A stretch of 64,000 bases of DNA, from assembly GCF_017901155.1 (NCBI RefSeq), contig NZ_CP072800.1:2693283-2757282 (forward strand). Direction: 5' to 3'. The translations under genes and the position numbers were made by a program. The number at the start of each line of letters is the position of its first letter. The stretch's first letter is position 1. Origin of the DNA: Candidatus Thiothrix anitrata (GTDB taxonomy: Bacteria; Pseudomonadota; Gammaproteobacteria; Thiotrichales; Thiotrichaceae). This document shows, piece by piece, positions 11,222-21,164 of this stretch. Under the pieces are notes generated by a model, which saw only the letters and a list, made by a program, of their open reading frames with translations, searched no databases and was not told where the DNA came from.

Positions 11222-11625
11222 ATGAATCATCAACACGCAATGTATCCCACTCAACCGCAAGAACCCGCGCAAGATACTACGCAGCAACCGCCACAAAACA
11301 TGGCGCAACCACAAGCTGCTATGCCGCAACAGGCTTACTACCCACAGCAACCCGTTGCCTACGGTTATCCGGCTTACCAGCGTATTACCCACAGCAAGCG
11401 ATGCCCACACCTGCCCCGCAAGCCAGCTTTCTCAACGAACGCTTTGTCAAAGGTGTGCTGATTGGAGCCGCTGCTGCTTACATCCTTACCAATGAAAACG
11501 TGCAGCGCACCGCCATCAAAAGTGCAGTCAAAGCATGGAGCTTATTGCAAGGCGGCGTAGAAGAACTGAAAGAACGCTTTCAGGATGCTGAAGCCGAAAT
11601 CCGCGCCGAAGCGGGCGACGAATAA
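11222..11625 (+). CDS. Small membrane protein with Gln/Pro/Tyr-rich tail (paralogue of 10244 gene), frameshifted
   Basis: The N-terminal ~65 residues are Gln/Pro/Tyr-rich (AYYPQQPVAYGYPAY). A one-base shift near 11380 then leads into FLNERFVKGVLIGAAAAYIL, a single membrane helix followed by TNENVQRTAIKSAVKAW and an acidic amphipathic tail, AEIRAEAGDE. The KG-(A/V)-L-(V/I)-GAAA and LTN-x-(G/N)-VQR pattern is shared with the protein at 10244-10822, so the two are paralogues. About 134 residues after repair. The gene lies 11 bp before the ATPase gene, RBS AAGGA. Function unknown; a membrane-remodelling or cargo-tethering role is conceivable. Confidence 0.55.
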
Positions 11626-11636
11626 AGGATTGAACG

Positions 11637-13763
11637 ATGGCTAAGCTCGTTGTATTGCACGAAACCCCGGCACGTTTGCGGGTACGCCTGCCTGCGCTGG
11701 CAGAACGGGATTTTAACCCGGTAGGGCTGGAATCCTGGCTGGAATCCCAACAGGGCATTAAAGATGTGCGCATCAACCTGAAAGCCGCCAGTGTAGCCGT
11801 TGATTTTGACCCGACCTGTACCGGGCGTAGTGCCATCCTGACACGCTTGTCAGCCTTCCGCAGCTCACAAGTCGGTGAGGCACGTGGGCAAAGCAATAGC
11901 ACCGTCACCGACATTGCCCCGTTGGTCAGCAGTGCGGCAACACTTGCCTTGATGCCATTCCTCACACCTGCGCAACGCCGCACCCTCAGCATTGCTGATG
12001 CGGCTCCCACCTTGCTTAACGGGCTGGATACCTTCATCCATCACGGCATCGAGATGGAAGTGCTGGATGCGCTCGCCATCGGGCTGGCGGGTTTCAAGGG
12101 TGAAGCCTACAGCGCCAGCATTACCACGTTCCTGCTGGCTTTGGGCGAATACCTCGAACACCAGACTGAGCGCAAATCTGACAAACTACTGCGGCGTTTG
12201 TTACAGCCCGAACCTGCTCCGGCGTGGGTAGAACGTGAGGGTGAACTGGTAAAAATCCCCGGCACTGAAGTCAAGGTCGGTGAAATCGTGGTCGTCGGCA
12301 TTGGCGAAACCGTTCCCGTGAACAGGCAGCGTGGTCGAAGGCGTTGCCCTGCTCAATCAGGCAGCCGTGACTGGCGAAGATTTGCCAGTACGCAAGGAAC
12401 AACGCCATCGCGTCGTCGCAGGCAGCGTGGTGGAAGAAGGCCGCATCCGCATCGAAGCCCAGCGGGTCGGCTCTGACACCACCACCGCACGGGTTGCCAA
12501 TTTCATCCAGTCATCACTGGAAAGCCGTTCCGATACCCAACGCATGGCGGATGAACTCGCCGACAAGCGCGTGTGGTTTACCCTGATCACCGGCGGGCTG
12601 GTGTATGCCGTCACCCGCGACCTCACCCGTTTGCAATCGGTGTTTTGGTGGATTATTCCTGCGCCCTCAAGTTGGGTACACCCATGGCGTTCAAGTCCGG
12701 TTTGTACCGCGCCGCCACCCACGGGGTATTGATGCGCGGCGGCAGTGCCATTGAACATCTGGCGGAAGTTGACACCATCGTCTTCGACAAAACTGGCACA
12801 CTGACCCACAGCGAACTGGTCGTGACTGACGTGGTGGTGCTGGACAAATCCCATCTGGATGAAGATGCATTGCTGGCACTGGTGGCCTCCATCGAGGAAC
12901 ACGCCAGCCACCCACTGGCACAAGCAGTCGTGGATGCTGCCAAGGAACGCGACCTCCAGCACATTACTCACGGCGAAATTGACTATCTGGTGGCGCACGG
13001 CCTCACCACCGATGTAGACGGCAAACGTGTCGTCATCGGCAGTCGCCACTTTCTGGAAGAACACCACAACATCCTGTTCGCCAAACACGAAACCGCCATC
13101 GACCGGCTTCAGGACGAAGGCAAGACCCTGCTGTACGTGGGTGCGGCGGCGCAAGGGCGTAAAGTGGCAAAACCCATCGGCATTGTCGCCTTGCGTGACA
13201 CCCTGCGGGCGGATGCGGTGTACGCCATCAACCGCTTGCGCAGCCTCGGCATTACCCAAGCGATCATGATCACGGGTGACAAACGCAGCAAGGCCGAAGC
13301 ACTGGCAGCCGAACTGGGGCTGGACGCAGTACACGCCGAAGTCGCCCCGGAAGAAAAAGCCGCCATCATCCAGCAATTGCAGGCGCAAGGCCGCAAGGTA
13401 GCCTTCGTCGGCGACGGCATTAACGACGGCCCAGCATTGTCGGTAGCGGAAGTCGGCATTGCCATGCCACGCGGAGCGGACATTGCCCGCGCCACCGCCG
13501 ACATCGTGCTGATGGATGACAGGCTGGCAGCAGTCGCCGATGCCCGCGAACTGGCAGGACGCACCATGAAACTGATCCGCAGCAATTTCAACATTGCGGT
13601 CGGGGTAAATACTGCGGTGCTGGCAGGTGCAGTGCTGGGCAAGCTATCGCCAGTCATGAGCGCGGTGCTGCATAACGGCACAACCATTGGCGTATTGCTA
13701 CGCTCGCTGGTTGGTGTGGATATAGACGGATTGGCGGACAATAAGCAAGCAAAACGGCGTTGA
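11637..13763 (+). CDS. P1B-type metal-transporting ATPase with SCA motif, FezB-like (P1B-6), frameshifted
   Basis: Heavy-metal P-type ATPase of about 709 residues after repair. The N terminus has a degenerate HMA domain with R-x-R (ETPARLRVRLP) and no CxxC. Next come transmembrane helices, the actuator-domain AAVTGE motif, the metal-site helix with SCALKLGTP instead of CPC, the phosphorylation motif DKTGTLTHS, the HASHPLAQAV nucleotide-binding motif and the hinge VGDGINDGPAL. SCA is the signature associated with the P1B-6 subgroup, which includes the ferrosome ATPase FezB; substrate is probably Fe. Frameshifts lie near 12316 (one extra A) and 12647 (one T missing). The gene is followed by another R-x-R HMA-like protein and the feo operon. 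Confidence 0.82.
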
Positions 13764-13805
13764 AGCCATAAAAGCTGTGACGGGATATGGTTTTTATTGT
13801 TATTG

Positions 13806-13824
13806 AATGATAGTAATAATCATT
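13806..13824. promoter_or_regulatory. Fur-box-like palindrome before the second R-x-R protein gene
   Basis: ATGAT (13807-13811) and ATCAT (13819-13823) form a palindrome within AATGATAGTAATAATCATTT, close to the Fur consensus. It is 33 bases upstream of the start codon at 13856, so the following gene and perhaps the feo genes may have their own iron-regulated promoter. Confidence 0.5.
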
Positions 13825-13855
13825 TGGCAAGCAAGTGTTAAACGAGGAAGCAACC

Positions 13856-14223
13856 ATGACAGCCATTGATTACATGCACCACACTCCCGGTCGCCTGCGC
13901 CTGAAAGGCCGCCATTTCAATTGCCACGGTGTCACCGCCCGCCGTGCCGTGACCGCATTGGAAGCCACGCCCGGTGTTGAGACGGTCAAATTCAACAAAC
14001 ATGCGGGTAGCCTGACCGTGCATTACGACCCACAACGGCTGACCCACGAAGAACTGATAAACACGTTGGAAATTGCCGGGTGTATCCGCACCCCAGCAGT
14101 ATCCAGACACACAATGCGCCACCCGCCGCAGCCAGTGAAAAAGTCTCAGGACTGTTCAGCAAGGCATTGGTCGGCGCACTGGCACAACGTACCGCCAGCC
14201 ACCTGATTGGTAAACTTTTATGA
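13856..14223 (+). CDS. HMA-like domain protein with R-x-R motif (FezC-like), frameshifted
   Basis: Small soluble protein with an HMA-like fold. The loop normally carrying CxxC reads HHTPGRLRLKGRHF, as in the N termini of the ATPase and the 9876 gene. GVETVKFNKHAGSLTVHYDP completes the first repeat. One C lost near 14096 separates a C-terminal tail, SEKVSGLFSKALVGALAQRT, which looks like a membrane-associating helix. About 121 residues after repair. ATG 13856 has GAGG upstream. It sits between the ATPase and feoA genes, and its partner is probably the ATPase. The fez relationship rests on motif and context, not on a database match. Confidence 0.6.
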
Positions 14224-14244
14224 ATGACAGGATGACAACGCACT

Positions 14245-14481
14245 ATGGCTGAACAAGGCAGTTTTCCATTAGGGATGGCAGAAGAAGGCGCAACAGTACG
14301 CATCGTTGCGCTGCGTGGCGGAGCAATGCTGGACAAGCGTGTGACCGAAATGGGTTTGAATGTCGGCAGTGAAATCACCGTGCGCCAACGCCAAGGCGGC
14401 GGGCTGGTAGTATCACGCGGCGAAACCCGCTTCGCACTAGGCGGAGGCATGGCACACAAAATTATGGTAGAGGCGGTATGA
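14245..14481 (+). CDS. feoA: FeoA family protein (first copy)
   Basis: 78-residue SH3-like FeoA protein, a cytoplasmic accessory of the FeoB ferrous iron transporter. The core EGATVRIVALRGGAMLDKRV-type opening is followed by TEMGLNVGSEITV and a C-terminal RFALGGGMAHKIMVEAV. It is intact, without frameshift. A second, divergent feoA follows 39 bp later, then feoB. Tandem feoA genes occur in several gammaproteobacteria; the two products may play separate roles. Confidence 0.9.
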   Translation: MAEQGSFPLGMAEEGATVRIVALRGGAMLDKRVTEMGLNVGSEITVRQRQGGGLVVSRGETRFALGGGMAHKIMVEAV

Positions 14482-14520
14482 CAATCTGCCCCTGCACCGC
14501 TAACCCGATGGAGACTCCCA

Positions 14521-14751
14521 ATGACACTTAAAGAATTGCAAGTCGGCGACCGTGCCAAAATCAGCGGCTTTCTGGAAGGCGGTGGTGCTTACCGCCGCAA
14601 GCTACTGTCGATGGGCTTAACCCCCGGTGCTGAAATCGGCATCACCCGTGTTGCCCCGATGGGCGATCCGGTGGAAATCCGCGTGCGCGGTTTCGCCTTG
14701 ACCATCCGCAAGGATGAAGCCGAAGTCCTGTCAGTGGAGAAACTGTCATGA
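14521..14751 (+). CDS. feoA: FeoA family protein (second copy)
   Basis: 76-residue FeoA protein, closer than the first copy to the classical form: LQVGDRAKISGFLEGG, then LLSMGLTPGAEIGI and a C-terminal VRGFALTIRKDEAEVLSV. The stop codon overlaps the start of feoB (ATGA), implying translational coupling and direct partnership with FeoB. Intact reading frame. Confidence 0.92.
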   Translation: MTLKELQVGDRAKISGFLEGGGAYRRKLLSMGLTPGAEIGITRVAPMGDPVEIRVRGFALTIRKDEAEVLSVEKLS

Positions 14752-17071
14752 ATACCCGTTACACCATCGGCTTGGTCGGCAACCCCAATTGCGGCAAAAC
14801 CACCTTGTTCAATGCTCTGACGGGTTCCAAGCAACGGGTCGGCAACTGGCCGGGCGTAACGGTTGAACGCAAGGTTGGCGAATACAAGCTGGACGACACC
14901 CGCTTTGAAGTCGTGGATTTACCCGGCACGTATTCGCTGGATGTGGTTGACCGCGAAGTGTCACTGGATGAAAAAGTTGCTCGCGATTACGTCCACGCCA
15001 ATGAAGCCGATTTAATCATCAATATCGTCGATGCCTCCAATCTGGAACGTAATCTCTACCTCACCAGCCAGCTTGCCGAAATGCGCGTACCGCTGCTGGT
15101 CGTGGTCAATATGATTGACGTGGCAGAAACCAAAGGCATGAAAGTCGATACTGCCGCCCTGTCACAACAACTCGGTTGCCCGTTATTCCGGTAATTGCCT
15201 CGGAAGGCGACGGGGTGGATGTGCTAAAACAGGCCATTAAAACCGCCGTCGTCAAACAGCCACGTCCCACGGTGCAATTCCAGTACGACGCGGCTCTTGA
15301 ACAGGCTGTCAACACCCTTGCCCGACAGCTCGAAACAGCCGCAAGCACCAGTGGCGTTGCCCCGCGCTGGCTGGCAATCCGCCTGTTAGAAGGCGATGAT
15401 CTGGCACGCCAAGCGGCGGGTGACGCACTCGCAACGGGTGCAGCACAGCAAGCCGCGCTCTTGGGTGATGACATTGACATTATGGTGGCGGATGCACGGT
15501 ATGGTCTTGCTAACCGCATCGCCAACCAAGCCGTCAGCATGACCGGGCAAGCCAGCCGTGACATCACCGACCGTATTGACCATGTGGTGCTGAACCGGAT
15601 TTTCGGTATCCCGATCTTCCTGTTCATGATGTATTTGATGTTCATGTTCACCATCAATATCGGTGGCGCGTTTATTGACTTCTTTGACCAGCTTGCCGCC
15701 ACCGTGTTTGTGGATGGATTCGGTGAATTGCTGAGCCATCTGGGTGCGCCAGAATGGTTACGGGTCTTGCTTGCCAACGGTATCGGCGGCGGTTTACAGA
15801 CCGTGGCAACCTTCATTCCGGTGATTGGCTTTTTGTACCTGTTCCTGTCAGCACTGGAAGATTCCGGCTACATGGCGCGGGCGGCGTTCGTGATGGATCG
15901 GTTCATGCGCTGGGTGGGTTTGCCGGGTAAATCCTTTGTGCCGCTGATTGTCGGGTTTGGCTGCAATGTGCCTGCGATCATGGCGACCCGCACGCTGGAA
16001 CACCGCCGTGACCGCCTGATCACCATTGCTATGGCTCCTTTCATGTCTTGCGGGCGCGGTTGCCAGTGTATGTGTTGTTTGCCGCAGCTTTTTTCCCGCA
16101 GGGGGCACAAAACGTGGTGTTTGGCCTGTACCTGATCGGGATTGCCGTAGCGGTACTGACCGGGCTGGTGCTAAAGCATTCCTTGCTCGAAGGCGAGGCA
16201 ACGCCGTTTATCATGGAATTGCCGCCTTACCATTTGCCCACCTGAAAGGCATCCTCACGCATGCATGGTCACGCTTGAAGAGTTTTATCGTCAAAGCGGG
16301 GCGTATTATCGTGCCAATGGTACTGGTGCTGAACGTGTTGAATGCGCTGGGAACCGATGGCAGTTTCGGCAATGAAGACAGTGACAAGTCAGTATTGGCG
16401 GAAGTCGGCGTACCTTGCCCGGCATTCTCACCGATGGGGTTGCACGAGGATAATTGGCCTGCTGCCGTCGGGATTTTCACCGGGGTACTGGCGAAAGAGG
16501 CCGTGGTCGGCACGCTGGATGCGGCGTATACCGCATTGGGTAAACAGGATGCCGCCGAGGCTGGCACGGCTGCCGAGGAAGCAACACCGTTCAGCCTGCC
16601 AGCGGGTATTGCGGCGGCTTTTGCCACTATCCCCACCAATCTGGCAGGTGCGCTGGGTACATGGACTGACCCGCTGGGCGTAAACGTGGGTGATGTCAGC
16701 GACCAAAACGCGGTAGCGGAAGAGCAAGGGTTGCCGACAGCACGTTTGGTGCAATGGCGGCGCGGTTTGACGGGGCTGCGGGGGCATTTGCTTACCTGTT
16801 GTTCATCTTGCTGTATTTTCCTTGCACGGCGGCAATTGCAGCGGTGTATCAGGAGTCCGGGATGCGCTGGACGCTGTTTGTGGCTGGGTGGACAACCGGG
16901 CTGGGTTACGGGCTGGCGACGCTGTATTACCAAAGTGCGACGTTTGCACGGCATCCGGGTACGTCGGGTATGTGGATAGGAATTGTGTTGGCCTGTTTGG
17001 TTTCGGCGTTCCTGATATTGCACTGGCTGGGGCGGCGCGAGGTTGGTGTGCCGCTGCCACAACAAGCCTAA
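14748..17071 (+). CDS. feoB: Ferrous iron transport protein FeoB, four frameshifts
   Basis: Inner membrane GTPase-permease for Fe2+ uptake. The G domain shows G1 [10 protein letters not shown]3 DLPGT and G4 NMID. The helical GDI-like region follows, then the permease with [14 protein letters not shown] and the conserved [11 protein letters not shown] segment. Four one-base shifts, near 15185, 16055, 16240 and 16745, break an otherwise colinear protein of about 774 residues, a normal FeoB length. Every fragment is in the expected order with nothing missing, so a sequence error is likelier than decay. It lies in the operon feoA-feoA-feoB-feoC. Confidence 0.92.
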
Positions 17072-17086
17072 GCCACAAGGGTAAGC

Positions 17087-17310
17087 ATGATCCTGTCACG
17101 GATAACTGCGTATTTGCGCGAACACAAACGTGCCAGCCTGTTGGATATGTCCTACGCGCTGGAAGCAACCCCGGACGCACTCAAAGCCATGCTCTCCACA
17201 CTGGAACGCAAAGGGCGGGTACGCCGCTTGCCAGCGGCACGGCCTGTGGCGGTGGGTGCAGCAAGTGTGACCCGCACAGCGTGGAATTATACGAGTGGGT
17301 CGATGCGTAA
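17087..17310 (+). CDS. feoC: FeoC-like winged-helix protein with Cys cluster, frameshifted
   Basis: Small winged-helix protein, third partner of the Feo system. The opening is ILSRITAYLREHKRASLLDM, with helix-turn-helix residues ATPDALKAMLSTLERKGRVR. Near 17240 a one-base shift leads into TACGGGCSKCDP, giving the C-x3-C-x2-C cluster typical of FeoC, and a stop at 17308-17310. About 75 residues after repair. RBS AAGGG is upstream, 15 bp after feoB. The stop overlaps the start of the next gene, so the unknown downstream gene is co-translated. Confidence 0.8.
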
Positions 17311-17870
17311 GGCATTGCTGGTAATCGGCATTCACCGCGAGGAACGCGCTTTCGGTGAAGCCGTCGCCAGTAGCCTTGACCCTACCCTGTTTGACGTATT
17401 GGTGATCCCCGACGGTCTGTCGGGGCAACACCCCGCCCTGACCAGCGTTTCCATTTCGAGATGCTGCACCGCGAACTTTACCACCAGCTTTTGCCACATG
17501 TGACGGGGCATTACCCGCTGCTGGTGGATTTGCATGCCGGGGTTGATGAACAGGGTTTGTGCATTGATTTGTTCTGCAATCAGCCACAACGGCTGGAAGG
17601 CTTGCCTGCCTTGCTGGAGAGGATGGCAGATAGTGAGCTGCCTACAGCGGCGGTGCGGGTGGTGCATTTGCTCAAGGGCAAGGGTGGCACTGCGAGTGGG
17701 CTGGTGGCGGAAACGGTGATCCCGGCAGAGATTTGGTGTAACCGCCGGTTTTTGTATTTGGGGTGGAGGTGTTTTTGTCGGCACGTGGGGCGGGTACGAC
17801 GCAGGAACAGGATTTTACCCGGCGGTTTTCGGGCGGGCTGGTGCGCGGATTGATCCGTGAAGCTGCTTGA
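17303..17870 (+). CDS. Unknown protein coupled to feoC, weak resemblance to AstE/AspA-type zinc hydrolases, frameshifted
   Basis: Start ATG 17303 lies within the last codons of feoC. The repaired protein is about 190 residues. Near its start LLVIGIHREERAFGEAV contains an H-x-x-E pair. In the middle there are HRELYHQLLPHVTGHYPLL and LVDLHAG. An HxxE pair and a later D-L-H are the zinc-ligand layout of succinylglutamate desuccinylase/aspartoacylase proteins, but the match is short and uncertain. One-base losses lie near 17445 and 17763. No name is offered. Its position makes a role alongside ferrous iron uptake possible. It converges with metR, 8 bp away. Confidence 0.5.
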
Positions 17871-17878
17871 TTGACACA

Positions 17879-18750
17879 TCACCCACGCAACAAGCCAATG
17901 AAACCCATCAGCCACGGCTTGCCCATATCTTCTTTGCGCACCACCAGCCACAGTTGCTTGGTCAAGGGGTCGGCGGGAAATAACAGGCACAAATCCTCCC
18001 GCCAGGCACTGCGTTCTGCCAGCCACGCCGGTATCACCGCCACTCCGCGCCCACTTGCCACCATACCCAGCATCAACTCCGTATCCCCAACCGTCTTATG
18101 GTAGCGCGGCTCCAGTCCGGCGGGTTGCAACAGGTGGGTGAACACATCCAGACGGCTGCGCTCCACCGGGTAGGTCAGCAGGGTTTCTTCCGCCAGATCG
18201 CTGGCAGTGAACGTTTGCCGTGTCGCCAACCGATGTTGCTTGCCCACCGCCAGACACAGCGGGTAACTGAACAGGGGTTCATGGTGCAAGTCGCCATGTG
18301 GCATCTGGTCAGGTGTCAGGCAAGCATCAATCTGGTAGTCCAGCAAGGCTGGCAACGCAGAAAAACGGTACTGGCTGACAACATCCACATCAATATCCGG
18401 CCAGTCACGCATGAATGCCGCCAGTGCCGGATTCAGCCATTGCGCACAGGGCAAACATTCCACCGCGATATGCAAACGCCCGCCGCACCCATCCGCCATC
18501 AGTTTGAAGCGGCTACGGGTGACTTCGATTTCAGGCAATACCCGCTGTGCCAACCGTAGCAACTCCTGCCCCGCTGGCGTGAGGCTGAGGCGTTGCCCTG
18601 TTTGTTCCAGAAGGCAATACCGATTTCGTGTTCCAGTGCTTTCATGCGGTGTGAAAGTGCGGATTGGGTCAGGCACAAGGCTTCTGCTGCCGCACCAAGC
18701 GTCTGGTGTTGGTGCAAAGCGTGAATAATGCGTAGTGCGGCGATGTCCAT
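17879..18750 (-). CDS. metR: LysR-family regulator MetR, frameshifted once
   Basis: Activator of methionine synthesis genes that responds to homocysteine. The N-terminal helix-turn-helix, GAAAEALCLTQSALSHRMKA, and the C-terminal effector domain with RLHIAVECLPCAQWLNP are typical of MetR. One base is missing near 18600, between HEIGIA and EQTGQRLSLTPAGQELL. About 290 residues after repair. It is divergent from metE with a 98-bp intergenic region carrying an operator-like palindrome, the standard metR/metE arrangement. Confidence 0.85.
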
Positions 18751-18751
18751 A

Positions 18752-18766
18752 ATGAGTTTTACTCAT
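18752..18766. promoter_or_regulatory. MetR-type operator between metR and metE
   Basis: ATGAGTTTTACTCAT is a perfect 5-5-5 palindrome, a variant of the TGAA-N5-TTCA MetR box. A second TGAAT/TTCAT-containing stretch follows at 18765-18800. Its location between metR and metE supports the assignment. Confidence 0.6.
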
Positions 18767-18848
18767 GAATTACTGAGAAAAACGCGATTTTATTCATTGA
18801 TTGATCACTGCACAATCCTTCTTTCTGTCATTCAATGGAAGAATTTGT

Positions 18849-21124
18849 ATGCGACTCCACAACCTCGGCTTCCCACGCATGGGGGCAGGCCGTGAATTGA
18901 AATTTGCGTTGGAAAGCTACTGGAAAGGGGCAAGTGATGCCGACAGCCTGCTAACCACTGCTACGGCTTACGCCAACAGCACTGGAACATTCAGCAACAA
19001 GCGGGGCTGGACTTTGTGCCCGTGGGCGATTTCGCCCTGTACGACCATGTGCTGAACACCAGTTTGATGCTGGGCAACTTGCCACCGCGTTTCCAGCAAG
19101 GGCAAGGGGCAAACGAACTTGACCAGTATTTCCGCATGGCACGCGGACGCGCCCCGACAGGCGAACCGACCTTTGCCTGTGAAATGACCAAATGGTTTGA
19201 CACCAATTACCACTACATCGTGCCGGAACTGGCAAGCGATACCGATTTCCATCTGGCTTCCACCCAGTTGCTGGATCAGGTGAAAGAAGCCAAAGCCGCC
19301 GGGTTCAACCCCAAGCCCGTCCTGCTGGGGCCGTTGTCCTACCTGTGGCTGGGCAAGGTCAAGGGGCAGGAATTCGACAAACTGGAACTGCTGCCACGCC
19401 TGTTGCCCGTGTATGTGGAAGTGTTGCAATACCTCGCCGCGTTGGGGGTGGAATGGGTGCAAATCGACGAACCCATTCTGGTGCTGGATTTGCCGCTGGC
19501 ATGGCAAAACGCTTTTGAATCCGCCTACAACCAGCTCCAGACCCGCAGCCTGAACCTGTTGCTGGCAAGCTATTTCGGTGAGTTGCGCGACAACTTGCGG
19601 CTGGCGTGCAACTTGCCCGTGGCAGGACTGCATCTGGATGCGGTGCGCGGGCGGGAAGAAATAGCGCGGGTGCTGGACAACCTTTCACCCTACAAAGTGC
19701 TGTCCCTTGGGGTGGTGGATGGGCGCAACCTCTGGAAAACCGACCTCAACGCGGTGCTGGCATGGCTCGAACCCATCCACCAACGCTTAGGGGAACGCCT
19801 GTGGCTTGCCCCGTCCTGCTCATTGCTGCACGTACCGCTGGATTTGGGGCTGGAAGCCACGCTGGATACGGAACTGAAAAACTGGCTGGCATTTGCCGTG
19901 CAGAAGCTGGACGAATTGCGCATCCTCAGCCAAGCCCTGACCCAAGGACGTGGCAGTGTGCGTACTGCGCTGGAAGCCAACCACGCCGCCATTGAAAGCC
20001 GCCAAACCTCCACACGGGTACACAACCCAGCAGTGGCACAACGCATGGCAGACATTACCCCGGCACTGCTGCAACGCGCTTCCGCCTACCCCGAACGCGC
20101 CAAGGTGCAACAGCAACGCTTCGAGTTGCCGCTGTACCCCACCACAACCATTGGCTCATTCCCGCAAACGCAAGAAATCCGCAAGGCACGGCATGATTTC
20201 AAAGCTGGGCAACTGGACGCAGCCAGCTACCACGCCGCGATGCAGGCTGAAATCCGCCACGCCGTCGAAGTACAGGAACAACTGGGGCTGGATGTCCCCG
20301 TGCATGGTGAAGCCGAGCGTAACGACATGGTGGAATACTTCGGTGAACAACTTGCCGGGTATGCCTTCACCCGGCTGGGTTGGGTGCAATCCTACGGCAG
20401 CCGCTGCGTCAAACCGCCGATCATTTACGGCGATGTGTCACGCCCGTTGGCCATGACGGTGGAATGGTCGGCTTATGCCCAGTCCCTCACCACCAAGCCC
20501 ATGAAAGGGATGCTCACTGGCCCGGTTACAATGCTGCAATGGTCATTCGTGCGGGATGACCAGCCGCGCCGTGATACCGCGTTCCAGATTGCGTTGGCGT
20601 TGCGGGATGAAATCCTTGACCTAGAAGCGGCTGGCATCGGCATTATTCAGGTGGATGAACCCGCTTTCCGCGAAGGTTTGCCCCTGCGCAACAGTGAATG
20701 GAAAGCCTACCTGCAATGGGCGGTGGAGGCGTTCCGTCTGTCAGTAGCGGGGGTGCGCGATGATACCCAAATCCATACCCACATGTGCTATTCCGAGTTC
20801 AACGACATCATGCCGGAGATTGCCGCGATGGATGCGGACGTGATCACCATCGAAACCTCGCGTTCCGATATGGAATTGCTGGAAGCGTTCAGTGAATTTG
20901 CCTACCCCAATGAAATCGGCCCCGGCGTGTACGACATCCACAGCCCCAATATCCCCACGGTAGACAGCATGGTGCGGATGATGCAGAAAGCCAGCCGTGA
21001 CATCCCGCCCCAACGCTTGTGGGTTAACCCGGATTGTGGGTTGAAGACACGACAATGGGCGGAGGTGATCCCGGCACTGGCCAACATGGTGGAGGCTACC
21101 AAGGTGTTACGCGAAGCAGCCTGA
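18849..21124 (+). CDS. metE: Cobalamin-independent methionine synthase MetE, frameshifted once
   Basis: 5-methyltetrahydropteroyltriglutamate-homocysteine methyltransferase, the last step of methionine synthesis. The start [20 protein letters not shown] matches MetE. One base lost near 18970 moves the reading to [14 protein letters not shown], after which the frame is open to 21124. The catalytic half starts at [10 protein letters not shown], and the zinc ligands lie in HTHMCYSEF and NPDCGLKTR. About 758 residues, the usual length. Divergent from metR. Confidence 0.95.
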
Positions 21125-21132
21125 TCCAACGG

Positions 21133-21159
21133 GGATGTTGCTTTAATCAAGCAGCATCC
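21133..21159. terminator. Hairpin between metE and the convergent ATPase/nuclease gene
   Basis: GGATGTTGCTT (21133-21143) pairs with AAGCAGCATCC (21149-21159). There is no clear T-run on either side, so termination strength is uncertain. Confidence 0.5.
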
Positions 21160-21164
21160 TCCCC

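Noticed and set aside
11637-13763. Copper or zinc exporter of the CopA/ZntA type
   Set aside because: The metal-site helix reads SCALKLG instead of CPC, and the HMA domain lacks CxxC. Context is iron, so a P1B-6 iron-type ATPase fits better.
9876-14223. Magnetosome (mam/mms) genes
   Set aside because: No MamA, MamB/M, MamE, MamK or MamI-like protein is visible. The ATPase and R-x-R proteins point to a ferrosome-like set instead.
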